A DNA stretch of 64,000 nt from Thermoanaerobacteraceae bacterium (GTDB taxonomy: Bacteria; Bacillota; JADQBR01). A model generated the notes under the pieces. The model searched no databases, had not been told where the DNA came from, and was given only the letters and a program-made list of their open reading frames with translations. The DNA is taken from NCBI GenBank assembly GCA_017656305.1, contig JACDOG010000005.1:1-64000 (forward strand), written 5' to 3'. Each line of letters starts with the position of its first letter. The first letter of the stretch is position 1. Below are positions 1 through 8,201 of this stretch, in pieces. The position numbers and the translations under genes are program-made.

Positions 1-43
1 ATCAACAGCACTAGTACTACCAAATAATAAATTTTATAAATGT

Positions 44-143
44 CAGCTAACGTTCCCAGCATATACGACGTTGCGACTGAAGTGAGCAATGTCCCAAAGG
101 GCAAGGGCGCAAGTCCGAAGCGTATATGCTGTGTTAGGCGCTG
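44..143 (-). other. attC-like recombination site A (3' end of an integron-type cassette)
   Basis: Two perfect 11-base arms (57-67 and 121-131, CAGCATATACG and its complement) lie inside outer core boxes. On the minus strand these are GCCTAAC (139-133, an exact RYYYAAC) and GTTAGCT (51-45, close to GTTRRRY). The loop is about 53 bases and the whole site about 100 bases, within the usual attC range. It starts 60 bases after the stop of the membrane-protein gene, where a cassette attC belongs. The minus-strand box GCGCCTAAC pairs 8 of 9 with GTTAAGCGC at the other cassette boundary (site B), as expected for a circularised cassette. The spacers between outer and inner arms are unequal (5 and 1), which is a weakness. 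Confidence 0.55.
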
Positions 144-202
144 TAAATCTGAAGTACTTCCACATAACAGTCAATTTTTTAGTTATCATAGGAATTTACC
201 TT

Positions 203-1060
203 TTATTGCACCTTATGTTCCGAGAATTCCATATTGCCCAGCAAGAGTACGAAAGATATCAAGCAGCCCACGCCGATAGATCCCCATAGAGCTACCTGCA
301 TGATGTCTTCCGACGCACCTGCTTGAAACGCCCACACAGCTGCTGCGGATATTGCAGCCATGTAAACGGCGCCCTTGACATTCCATATCACTGCCAACAC
401 ATATCCCCAAGGTTGGCGCTTCCACAGCCAGACCGCGCCCAACAGACCAAACGAGACCACTAATGACAGGTCCAATGCGGATATCAAATTAGTAGGATGC
501 TCTACATTAATGACGATCTCTGGAACCTGCCCGGTAAAAACGTATCCGAGTGATAGAGAGATATGAAAACTACCCAGCAACAGTGCCACGAGCACCATGT
601 ACCCGCCGATCCATTTCACAGGCGTACCAGGTCGAAACCGCTCTGTAATTCCCTTCACATTTAGTGACGTTATTCCAAAGATGAGAGCAAAAATCGAAAG
701 GGTAAATAGTGCAACATACACCAAAAAGAGGCTGTTAAACGCTGCCCCAAAGAGATAAAAAGCATAGTTGTAAAGCGTGTAAAATAACATCCCAAACCAG
801 ATCAACTGTGCACGCTGCGAGCCCCTTTTTGAAAGCACCAATGATAGGACCAACAGAGGTACGGCTAAAAGAAGCGTCACCAAGTCATTGCCGTACCATC
901 CTGAAGTAACCAAGAGGTTATCTTGGTAAAGGCCATCGATAAAAAGCCCTCCCACAGATGCCACGACCATCAAGATGACAATGATGGCCGAGAGAATAGA
1001 GGCCGATTTAAATTCTGTCTGTAACATTGTTTCTTCATTTTTTGTCGTTTTTTCTTTCAT
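203..1060 (-). CDS. multi-pass membrane protein of unknown function, probable integron cassette gene
   Basis: This is a 285-residue protein with a short charged N-terminus followed by about eight hydrophobic segments (first near residues 20-42, last near 260-278), so it is an integral membrane protein. I do not recognise a family or catalytic motif. The ATG start is fixed by a GGAGGAG site six bases upstream. The gene sits between two attC-like sites and reads in the same direction as a cassette would, with its start about 40 bases after site B and its stop 60 bases before site A. It is followed by no intrinsic terminator that I can see, also typical of cassette genes. Function unknown. Confidence 0.8.
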   Translation of the reverse strand: MKEKTTKNEETMLQTEFKSASILSAIIVILMVVASVGGLFIDGLYQDNLLVTSGWYGNDLVTLLLAVPLLVLSLVLSKRGSQRAQLIWFGMLFYTLYNYAFYLFGAAFNSLFLVYVALFTLSIFALIFGITSLNVKGITERFRPGTPVKWIGGYMVLVALLLGSFHISLSLGYVFTGQVPEIVINVEHPTNLISALDLSLVVSFGLLGAVWLWKRQPWGYVLAVIWNVKGAVYMAAISAAAVWAFQAGASEDIMQVALWGSIGVGCLISFVLLLGNMEFSEHKVQ

Positions 1061-1100
1061 TTTTTACTCCTCCAATTATATATTGCTTCAGATTTATTGC

Positions 1101-1154
1101 GCTTAACTTATAAATTTACGAACTATTAGGTTCGTAAATACCTCCAATTTAAGC
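1101..1154 (-). other. attC-like recombination site B (5' boundary of the cassette)
   Basis: The minus strand carries GTTAAGC (1107-1101, exact GTTRRRY). Its partner box GCTTAAA (1154-1148) matches the complement at 6 of 7. Between them are perfect 10-base arms (1114-1123 and 1130-1139) around a 6-base loop, with spacers of 6 and 8 bases. That is the box-spacer-stem-spacer-box layout of a short attC (about 54 bases). It could instead be an attI-derived site next to the recombinase remnant. Short inverted repeats also occur by chance in promoter regions, so the call rests partly on site A. Confidence 0.45.
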
Positions 1155-1196
1155 ATGTTACACGAAGTATTTCGTGAAATCCGTCTATAGAAAAAT

Positions 1197-1526
1197 CTAT
1201 TCTTGTTTATGTTGAGAAATCAAACGGTCTAGTGGACTTTGAATCCTTCTTATATCACGCTTACTTACGCGGGTGTAAATTTCAGTTGTTTTCGAACTTT
1301 TGTGCCCGAGTAACTCCTGAATATAACGCAAATCAGTTCCTGTTTCCAGCAAATGGGTGGCAAAAGAATGGCGTAGGCTGTGCACCGAAACATCCTTTTT
1401 GATACCGGTTTTTTTCCGTGCAACATCAAAAATCTTTTGAACAGTGCGTTCATGCAGATGTGTTCCAGGCTTGGCTCCGGGAAAAAGCCACTTCTCCGGG
1501 CGGTATTGCTCCAAGTATAAATTCAA
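1197..1526 (-). pseudogene. C-terminal fragment of a tyrosine recombinase (integron-integrase or XerC/D-like)
   Basis: The 109 residues cover the C-terminal catalytic half of a tyrosine recombinase. The [12 protein letters not shown] box (R and H), GHKSSKTT (H) and IYTRV (catalytic Tyr) are all present, followed by RRIQSPLD. The N-terminal SAM-like domain and the first catalytic Arg are missing: a stop codon lies just before the TTG at 1526. So this is a remnant of about one third of the gene. It points the same way as the flanking cassette, which is the reversed arrangement known from some integrons (Treponema type). The fragment alone cannot separate IntI from XerC/D because the IntI-specific insert would be upstream. 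Confidence 0.75.
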
Positions 1527-1584
1527 ATGTCAACTGTTACTCCAGGTTTCTTTAGAACATCCCTAAACATAATCTTTAGAGCGC

Positions 1585-1845
1585 TTAGCGCTTAATTAAC
1601 CAAGTAAGCTTAGCCGGCATTAATAAATTATAAAATGTGTGTAGGAATAGAAATAATGGCAAATCCCAACTATGGTAATCTATAAATGCAATACTATTCA
1701 TTGCCGCTAAAATGCACTTGGACCCTTCAAAACAGCTTTGACAGGCATTTTCTGGAATATTCAACGCAAAACCAGGATTTTCCTGCAAATTAGTAGCAAA
1801 ACTATTCTCAAAATAACGCTGAAGGTGTCCCTCTGGAGAGTTCAC
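1585..1845 (-). CDS. small ORF of unknown function, possibly the 3' part of a broken gene
   Basis: An 86-codon frame starts at GTG. The frame stays open upstream to about 1910, close to the start of the transposase remnant, so it may be the 3' part of a gene cut by the insertion. It has a Cys pair (CQSC) and a hydrophobic C-terminal stretch. No good ribosome site precedes the GTG. I recognise no family, and it may be non-coding. Confidence 0.25.
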   Translation of the reverse strand: MNSPEGHLQRYFENSFATNLQENPGFALNIPENACQSCFEGSKCILAAMNSIAFIDYHSWDLPLFLFLHTFYNLLMPAKLTWLIKR

Positions 1846-1895
1846 ATTCGATTTTGCTTTTCTGAGTAACTTTCCCTTATCATATTGAGAATCAG

Positions 1896-2857
1896 GTGCC
1901 GGCGCGCGGTAGAGGCATGGTCATCCGCCCTGTAAAACAGTGGCAGGACATAAAAAAAGTCTTCCGTCCATCCCCTTCCAGTAAGTATAAACTATGCATT
2001 AATGACATACGTTCTGAGCGGCGATTAGTGGAAGAAATTAAGGTTAACATTGCCTATCATTGGTTCTTGTCAAAACCCGCACAGGAGGTTTAATGGAACT
2101 GATATTTTCCAAGAGATATTTGATGAAATAGTGTTGCAGGCCATTAGGAAAGGGTTAATAGACGGGAAGGAACTTGTCAAAGCAGTGGCAAAGGACCGCT
2201 TGGAGCACGGGAAAAAGCCGCTGCTTTAGATGCAGGTTATCTAACCAACCCTATCTGTCACGGACTTCGAGAGAGGAACATTTTTGCCATTATTGCCCAT
2301 AGAATGTATCATCCTAAAAAAGGCTTATTTCACAAATGGCAGTATAAATACCACCCGGAAAAAGATATCTACACTTGTCCTGGCGGCAGTATTCTTACTT
2401 ACCGGACAACAACCCGGGAAGGCTATAGGGAGTATAAGTCCTATCCAGAGGTTTGCCAAAACTGTCAATTCCTTTTGAAATGTACTCATTCCAAAGGGCA
2501 CGTCAAAACTATAACCAAACACGTTTGGGAAGAAGAAGAAGAAAAAGAATGGGTCAGGCTAAACCGGTTAAGTCCTAAAGGAAAGGAACTCTACAAGCGA
2601 AGAAAAGAAACTATTGAACACAGTTTTCCGATGCCAAAGAACTTCATGGATTGAGATTCTGTCGGATGAAGGGGCTAAGTAAAGTTCAAGAACAATGCCT
2701 CCTTACCGCTATTTGCCAAAACACAAAGAAAGTAGCCCTTTATCTCTGGAAAAAGGATAAAGGGCCAGATCCAATTCCTGTTTTGTTAAATTCGATTACT
2801 CTATTTTTTGCCTTTCCTGAAACAAAACCCGAAATTACAACTCTGCAGCTAGCTTAA
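1896..2857 (+). mobile_element. decayed IS1182-type transposase
   Basis: Several frames on the plus strand together spell an IS1182/IS1182-like transposase. Around 2025-2085 is the segment ERRLVEEIKVNIAYHWFL. It is followed after a frameshift by NIFQEIFDEIV-like sequence (2096-2226). A central part (2304-2654) has the Cys-rich CPGG, CQNC, C motif region, and a C-terminal tail in a third frame (2651-2857) has KVQEQCLLTAICQNTKK. At least two frameshifts and an internal deletion around 2160-2210 (loss of the usual DDE region) make it inactive. I could not define terminal inverted repeats with confidence. Confidence 0.75.
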
Positions 2858-2881
2858 ACTGTATGGCTTGTCAGCAATCTC

Positions 2882-2910
2882 AGAGCCTCCTTATAAAAGG
2901 CTCTCTAATT
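2882..2910 (+). terminator. possible terminator or IS-end hairpin
   Basis: AGAGCC (2882-2887) pairs with GGCTCT (2899-2904), and a weak T-rich tail follows on the plus strand. It lies between the transposase remnant and the convergent rlmH gene. Confidence 0.3.
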
Positions 2911-2922
2911 TGAAAATTTGCG

Positions 2923-3402
2923 TCATTTGTGATACGTTTCTCCCCGGTTGATCTTAAAGCATCTATAGAGCTGCTCCAGGAGGATAAGCCGCATCAGTTG
3001 GTGGGGAAAAGTTAAGGCTGAAAAGGACAAGCGCCAGTCTGCCCTTTCCAACACGGTTTCGTGCAGGCCCAAACTGCCGCCAATGATAAAGGCCAGTTTG
3101 CTTTTTCCCTGTAATGCCAATTTTTCCAGTTTCTTGGCCAGCTGGGGGGAGCTGACGGTTTCGCCGGCTATAGCCAAGGCGATGACATAGCTATTTGCAG
3201 GAATTGACGCAAGTATCTTCTGCCCTTCCTTTTCTTTTACCTGCTCCTCTTCAGCCGGCGAGGCATTTGCAGGTGCCGGCTCGTCGGCCACCTCAATGAC
3301 TTTTACCTGCGCATACCGGGCTAATCGCTTCAAATATTCCTCACAGCCACTTACCAGGTACCTTTCCTTTAACTTACCTACTGCAAGAATGGTAATCTGC
3401 AC
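2923..3402 (-). CDS. rlmH: 23S rRNA (pseudouridine1915-N3)-methyltransferase RlmH
   Basis: This is a SPOUT-class methyltransferase that methylates pseudouridine 1915 in helix 69 of 23S rRNA using S-adenosylmethionine. The 159-residue length is exactly that of the family. The SAM-binding loop GGSLGLHE is at about residues 108-115, and the C-terminal signature [17 protein letters not shown]...YHK is complete. The GTG at 3402 is preferred over an upstream ATG because GGGAGAGG lies just before it and the product then begins with the conserved [10 protein letters not shown]. It is the last gene of htrA-CxxH-rlmH, an arrangement also found near the origin in bacilli. Confidence 0.95.
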   Translation of the reverse strand: MQITILAVGKLKERYLVSGCEEYLKRLARYAQVKVIEVADEPAPANASPAEEEQVKEKEGQKILASIPANSYVIALAIAGETVSSPQLAKKLEKLALQGKSKLAFIIGGSLGLHETVLERADWRLSFSALTFPHQLMRLILLEQLYRCFKINRGETYHK

Positions 3403-3428
3403 TGGTGTCCTCTCCCTAAAAAACCTTT

Positions 3429-3596
3429 TCAGACCACTAAATAATGCGGTGCGCGGTCGCAAAAGTCACACGTACTGGGTGTAATCCAATCGGTAAAGGA
3501 AACCTCGTCCAAGATATACAAATCCGGTGGACTTTCATACACTTCTACAAATTCATCAATTGCCCGGTCCAAATGTTCCGCACACACCACGTACAT
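3429..3596 (-). CDS. CxxH/CxxC small protein (BA_5709-type family)
   Basis: This 55-residue protein carries one CAEH motif (Cys5-His8) and one CDFC motif (Cys43-Cys46). That is the pattern of a small Firmicute family of about 60 residues usually found beside htrA and rlmH. The four residues could bind a metal such as zinc, which is inference. AGGAG lies 8 bases before the ATG at 3596. The gene lies 14 bases after the htrA stop and 26 bases before rlmH, so the three are probably one transcript. The molecular role is unknown. Confidence 0.8.
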   Translation of the reverse strand: MYVVCAEHLDRAIDEFVEVYESPPDLYILDEVSFTDWITPSTCDFCDRAPHYLVV

Positions 3597-3610
3597 AACC
3601 ACCGCTCCTG

Positions 3611-4750
3611 TTAACGACTAGGCATTTCGCCTAGTACCAGATCTAATTGGACTTTTCTTCCGTCACGGAAAACCACAACTTTAACCTTATCGCCAACTTT
3701 ATGCTCCTTCAGGAAGTTGTAAAGGTCACTAAGAGTCTCAATCTTTTCGTCATTTAACTGCACTATGATGTCATTGGGCTTCATGCCGGCCTTGTCAGCC
3801 GGGCCGCCCCTGACGACGCCGTTCACATGAATACCTACGGGAACATCATACCACTGGGACAGTTTTTCCGTGATTTCGCTAAAATCATAAATCCCGATAA
3901 AGGGCCTGCTAACTCTTCCCTTTTCGATCAGCTGCTTCACTATGGGGCGGACATCATTGATGGGAATGGCAAAACCCAAACCCTCCACGCCTTCCCTAGC
4001 AATTTTGGCGCTGTTGATGCCGATTACCTCACCCCTGGTATTTACCAGGGCACCACCGCTATTACCCGGGTTGATAGCAGCATCGGTCTGTATTAGCTCC
4101 AGCGTAATTTCCATTCCACCGCTGGACTGCACTGTCAGTTCCCTGTTTAGTGCACTAATAACACCGACGGTTACCGACCGGGCAAACTCGCCCAGCGGAT
4201 TGCCGATGGCAATGGCGGTTTCGCCCACCCGAATTTTCGAAGAATCGCCAAATTCGGCCTCCGGCAAATTTGGAGCATCTATCTGCAGCACAGCCAGGTC
4301 CGTTCTCCTATCGCCACCAATTAGTTTTGCTTCATACTGCCGGTTTTCATCCAAACTAACAACTAGTCTATCAGCATTATCTACCACATGAAAATTAGTT
4401 ACGATGTATCCCTTCCGGCTGTCAAAAATCACACCCGAACCGGAAGAGACAGAGTGGGGACTAATAAAGAAACCGCTCTGATAATTAGTAATGGACACCA
4501 CAGCAGGCCCCACTGTATCCGCAATTCTAACTATGGGATTGTCGCCCGGTTCAAAGGGTACCGGTAACTCTGTAGGTGGCTGCAGATTTTGATTTTGCGA
4601 AATATTGTCGGGCAGCTGTTCCTGGGGGTAAAAATACGGGAAAAAGGACAGCGCGATTATCCCGCCGATAACAGCACTGACAACGGCCACCAAAATTGTG
4701 GAAAAAAAACCGGACCGCCGCGGCCGATAATGATCATAATAATAGGTCAT
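3611..4750 (-). CDS. htrA: HtrA/DegP-type serine protease with PDZ domain
   Basis: This is a membrane-anchored envelope quality-control protease of 379 residues. A short cytoplasmic N-terminus is followed by one transmembrane helix (about 14-38), a Pro/Gln-rich linker, a trypsin-like domain (about 70-260) and one PDZ domain (about 275-375). The catalytic triad is visible: His121 in TNFHVVDN, Asp151 in RTDLAVLQ, and Ser231 in GNSGG. GAGGGATAGAG precedes the ATG. It reads into the CxxH protein and rlmH genes. Substrates cannot be inferred from sequence. Confidence 0.93.
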   Translation of the reverse strand: MTYYYDHYRPRRSGFFSTILVAVVSAVIGGIIALSFFPYFYPQEQLPDNISQNQNLQPPTELPVPFEPGDNPIVRIADTVGPAVVSITNYQSGFFISPHSVSSGSGVIFDSRKGYIVTNFHVVDNADRLVVSLDENRQYEAKLIGGDRRTDLAVLQIDAPNLPEAEFGDSSKIRVGETAIAIGNPLGEFARSVTVGVISALNRELTVQSSGGMEITLELIQTDAAINPGNSGGALVNTRGEVIGINSAKIAREGVEGLGFAIPINDVRPIVKQLIEKGRVSRPFIGIYDFSEITEKLSQWYDVPVGIHVNGVVRGGPADKAGMKPNDIIVQLNDEKIETLSDLYNFLKEHKVGDKVKVVVFRDGRKVQLDLVLGEMPSR

Positions 4751-4879
4751 CTCTATCCCTCCATTCTTATTTAACCCAATAACAGTTATTCTATTCCTTC
4801 TACACAGTAATTAAGATATTAATAATTTCTATTATCAGTTAGCATTTTCCTGCAAGATAACTTTGAAAGCAATAACAAG

Positions 4880-4903
4880 AAAACCCCTGATTAGGGGGGT
4901 TGG
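4880..4903 (-). terminator. intrinsic terminator after murA
   Basis: On the minus strand AACCCC pairs with GGGGTT and is followed by TTTCTTGTT, directly after the murA stop. Confidence 0.7.
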
Positions 4904-4907
4904 AGTT

Positions 4908-6158
4908 TTATTCAACCTTTTCTATATCAGCGCCCAAATACCGCAGTTTTTCGTCCAACCGCTGGTAACCTCGCTCAATCAGCTCCGCCTCAAACACTTC
5001 CGTAGTGCCCGTGGCAGCTAATCCCGCCAGTACCAGGGCAGCACCGGCACGGAGGTCCAAAGCCCTCACCTTTGCTCCTTTTAAACTTTCCACTCCCTGA
5101 ACAAAAGCAGTCTGTCCTTCTACTTTTATCTCAGCTCCCATTCTTCTCAATTCCTCAGCCAGGGTCAACCTATATTCAAAAACATTTTCCACAATAATGC
5201 TGGTTCCCTCTGCCAGCGACAGCAAAGCCATCATGGGGCTCTGCAGATCGGTGGGAAATCCGGGATAAGGCAAGGTTTTGATATCTGCAGGTAAAATGCA
5301 CTCAGTGCCGCATACCGTCAGGGAACCGTTTTCCTCACGTATTTCCACACCCATTTCGGTCAGCTTGGCTATTAACGGCTGCAGGTGGGTGGAAATAACG
5401 TTCTCCAGGGTAACCCGACCTCTGGTAATGGCCGCAGCTATCATAAAGGTACCCGCTTCGATACGGTCGGGTATAATAGCATAATTGACAGGGCGCAGTT
5501 CCTGTACACCGCGTATCTTGACTACATCAGTACCGGCACCCCGCACCTTGGCACCCATGGCATTCAAGAAGTTGGCCAGGTCAACAATTTCCGGTTCCTT
5601 AGCCGCGTTTTCAATAATAGTCTGTCCATGTGCAAAGCAGGCCGCCATCATTATATTTTCCGTGGCACCAACACTGGGAAAGTCCAGATAAATTTTGTTT
5701 CCGGTAAGCCTTTGCCCCCGGGCGTTGACATATCCATGTTCCAAAGTTACCTCAGCGCCTAGCACCTGAAAACCCTTGATGTGTAAATCCATCGGACGTG
5801 ACCCGATATTACAGCCTCCCGGTAGCGGTACGGAGGCACGCTGTCTGCGGGCCAGCAAGGCACCCAGTAAAAGGTTGGAAGCACGGATATTTTTCGCCAG
5901 CCCGTAAGGTACTTCCGTGCCCGTATTCTCGGGTATCACCAAATGCACCGTTTCTTCCTGTCTCTCAACACTTACGCCCAGGTGTTCCAAAATACCCAGC
6001 ATTACCTGCACGTCTTTAATATCCGGAATATTCTCCAGAGTAATCTCTCCCGACGTCATGAGCGTTGCTGCAAGTATTGGCAGGGCGGCATTCTTGGCGC
6101 CACCAATATTTATTTTTCCTTCTAATGGACCGTTGGCTCTGATAATATATCTGCTCAA
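4908..6158 (-). CDS. murA: UDP-N-acetylglucosamine 1-carboxyvinyltransferase MurA
   Basis: This cytoplasmic enzyme transfers enolpyruvate from PEP to UDP-GlcNAc, the first committed step of peptidoglycan synthesis and the target of fosfomycin. It has 416 residues, normal for the EPSP-synthase/MurA fold. Lys22 in GGAKNA and the PEP-binding Cys116 in PGGCNIGSRP are present, so it should be fosfomycin-sensitive by family knowledge. The start is a TTG with AGAGG eight bases upstream. It is transcribed alone, with its own terminator. Confidence 0.95.
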   Translation of the reverse strand: MSRYIIRANGPLEGKINIGGAKNAALPILAATLMTSGEITLENIPDIKDVQVMLGILEHLGVSVERQEETVHLVIPENTGTEVPYGLAKNIRASNLLLGALLARRQRASVPLPGGCNIGSRPMDLHIKGFQVLGAEVTLEHGYVNARGQRLTGNKIYLDFPSVGATENIMMAACFAHGQTIIENAAKEPEIVDLANFLNAMGAKVRGAGTDVVKIRGVQELRPVNYAIIPDRIEAGTFMIAAAITRGRVTLENVISTHLQPLIAKLTEMGVEIREENGSLTVCGTECILPADIKTLPYPGFPTDLQSPMMALLSLAEGTSIIVENVFEYRLTLAEELRRMGAEIKVEGQTAFVQGVESLKGAKVRALDLRAGAALVLAGLAATGTTEVFEAELIERGYQRLDEKLRYLGADIEKVE

Positions 6159-6234
6159 CCCGAAAACCTCTTCCTGATAAATATCATTACTAAACTATTC
6201 GCAAAAAAAGCATATATTCCTGTATTGAGCACAT

Positions 6235-6259
6235 AAAAAATCCCGGTTTTTCACCGGGA
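6235..6259 (-). terminator. intrinsic terminator of the BlaI/ABC-exporter operon
   Basis: TCCCGGT and ACCGGGA arms (6241-6247 and 6253-6259) are followed on the minus strand by six T residues. Confidence 0.9.
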
Positions 6260-6275
6260 AGATTAGCCTTTACAT

Positions 6276-7442
6276 TTATAAACTCCGGAAAGCTTCCACC
6301 GGATCCAACCGGGCCGCCAGGTATGCAGGATAAGCACTGGCTATCAACCCTATGAAACTAGAAGTCAAGACTGCTGCCAATCCCAGGCCAGGGTTCCAGC
6401 CAATTTGCACATCTAGTTGAGCAATAAACGGTGAAGCAAATTTAGCCAGTAAAATACCGCTAAAATATCCAATAACTCCGCCAACAATACTGATAATCAG
6501 GGCTTCCGTTAAAAACACCTTGATAATGTGGCTTTGGCGAAAGCCAATCGCACGGAAAATACCGATTTCCCTGGTCCTCTCCTTCACGGAAGACATCATT
6601 GTCGTTAGCACAATCAAACCGCCAATCACTAAAACTACCACGGAAACCAGTACGGAAAACTTAGCAAAGCGGTCTACGATATCCCGCCGGGCTTGTTTCT
6701 GGTCCTTGACGGGCACAACATTAACTCCGGGAAATTCGTCTTCCAGCTGCTTAATTACCGCCTGTTCCCGGTAAACATCCTCCTTCCCGGGCGGCATAAT
6801 ACTTACTTCGATAAATGTGATTTCCCCGGCTCTTTTAAATAATCGCTGCGCCTCAGGGAGGGCCATGTAAATTAGCTTATCTTCCACTGTCCCAGTTTCA
6901 GCAAGTATCCCGGACACAACAAACCGGCTACCGTTAATATCTACCGTGTCGCCGGCGGCTAGGCCCAACCTCTCTGCCGCCAGCAGCCCCAAAACCACTT
7001 GTTTGGTGTTAGGTAAGTTGCCTTTTACCAGCCAGTACGGCTTTAACCTCAGTTCACTGTCAAAATTCACACCGGCAACCAGCATTTTTTGCGAATCAAT
7101 CTCCACCGGCTGGACAAGCTTCGGGGCTATGACACTGACGCCCTGGCCGGCAATATCCTCAAGTTTCTCAACAATCTTCTCCGAAATGGTACGGGACTGG
7201 TATGATGTGGTGGACGCCACACTGACGCCATTATATGATAAAGACAGGGAATCTGATACCGGGGTTATTATGGCGAGCTGCCCCACTGCATTAAGGTTAT
7301 CTTCCAATTGCTCCTGCATAGCCAGGGTAATACTGGTCAGGGTGACCACAGTGGTAATGCCCAGTACAATCCCCAGAATGAGAAATAGGACTTTTATCTT
7401 TCTAACCTTGAGATTGTTGACTGCAATGTTTCCCAGGTGCAT
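6276..7442 (-). CDS. FtsX/MacB-type ABC transporter permease (second of two)
   Basis: This 388-residue protein has the MacB/FtsX layout. One N-terminal membrane helix (about 17-40) is followed by a large extracytoplasmic MacB-PCD-like domain (about 45-235) and three C-terminal helices (about 263-290, 315-340, 350-372). The short tail ends LDPVEAFRSL, which closely resembles the tail of the other permease in this operon (LDPVEALRYI). Such permeases use mechanotransmission rather than a classical substrate channel. It is the last gene of blaI-M56-permease-ATPase-permease, just before a strong terminator. The substrate is unknown; antimicrobial peptides or lipoproteins are possibilities. Confidence 0.88.
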   Translation of the reverse strand: MHLGNIAVNNLKVRKIKVLFLILGIVLGITTVVTLTSITLAMQEQLEDNLNAVGQLAIITPVSDSLSLSYNGVSVASTTSYQSRTISEKIVEKLEDIAGQGVSVIAPKLVQPVEIDSQKMLVAGVNFDSELRLKPYWLVKGNLPNTKQVVLGLLAAERLGLAAGDTVDINGSRFVVSGILAETGTVEDKLIYMALPEAQRLFKRAGEITFIEVSIMPPGKEDVYREQAVIKQLEDEFPGVNVVPVKDQKQARRDIVDRFAKFSVLVSVVVLVIGGLIVLTTMMSSVKERTREIGIFRAIGFRQSHIIKVFLTEALIISIVGGVIGYFSGILLAKFASPFIAQLDVQIGWNPGLGLAAVLTSSFIGLIASAYPAYLAARLDPVEAFRSL

Positions 7443-7490
7443 GACCGACTCCTTCCCAAACTGAATGGTTCGTCAGGTTAACTGCCGCCG

Positions 7491-8183
7491 TCAAGCGACA
7501 TCGCCATGAAAGTTTGAATTTTCTATCATTCCGTCCCTGACCACGATAGTACGCTTGACATACTTAAGGTTTTCCTCATTATGCGTGACCATGACTATGG
7601 TCAGTCCCTCTTGGTTTAAAGTATGAAACAATTTCATTATTTCCTCACCGGTTTTTGTATCCAGACTCCCGGTAGGCTCATCGGCAAAAACAATAGGAGG
7701 TTGGTTGACAATGGCCCGGGCAATGGCTACCCGTTCCTGTTCACCGCCGGAAAGCTGGTTGGGCAGGCGCTTGGCCTTATCAGCCAACCCTACCTTTTCC
7801 AGGACATTTTCCGCCATTTTCACCTGTTCCGCATGGGAATAACGTAAAATAGCCAGCGGCAGCATTACATTTTCAATAGCAGTCAAATACGGAATTAATT
7901 GAAACTGTTGAAATACGAAACCGATATAACTGCTGCGAAAGTCGGCGCGCCGCTCAGCGGGCAGGTCATAGACATCTATACCATCTATCAATACCTTACC
8001 GCGGGTAGGCGGGTTTAACGCACCAAGCATGGTTAAAAGGGTGCTCTTTCCCGACCCTGACGGACCTATCAAAGCCACAAACTCTCCTTCTTCAATGGTA
8101 AGGTCCACTTCTTTAAGAGCCTCAACCGCAGTTCCGCCGCTATCATATATTTTGGTACAATTTTTCACCTCAATAAGACTCAT
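7491..8183 (-). CDS. MacB/LolD-type ABC transporter ATP-binding protein
   Basis: This 230-residue cytoplasmic ATPase powers the two adjacent FtsX-type permeases. Walker [10 protein letters not shown] is at about residues 40-48. The Q-loop lies in FVFQQFQL, the signature is [15 protein letters not shown], and Walker B is [14 protein letters not shown] with the H-loop in MVTHN. The sequence is typical of the MacB/LolD/BceA-like group. It sits between the permease genes with gaps of 18 and 48 bases. GGGAG precedes the ATG. Confidence 0.93.
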   Translation of the reverse strand: MSLIEVKNCTKIYDSGGTAVEALKEVDLTIEEGEFVALIGPSGSGKSTLLTMLGALNPPTRGKVLIDGIDVYDLPAERRADFRSSYIGFVFQQFQLIPYLTAIENVMLPLAILRYSHAEQVKMAENVLEKVGLADKAKRLPNQLSGGEQERVAIARAIVNQPPIVFADEPTGSLDTKTGEEIMKLFHTLNQEGLTIVMVTHNEENLKYVKRTIVVRDGMIENSNFHGDVA

Positions 8184-8201
8184 ACAATCACACTCCCGAG
8201 C

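Noticed and set aside
1197-1526. Active phage integrase
   Set aside because: The first catalytic Arg and the N-terminal domain are missing and no phage genes are near.
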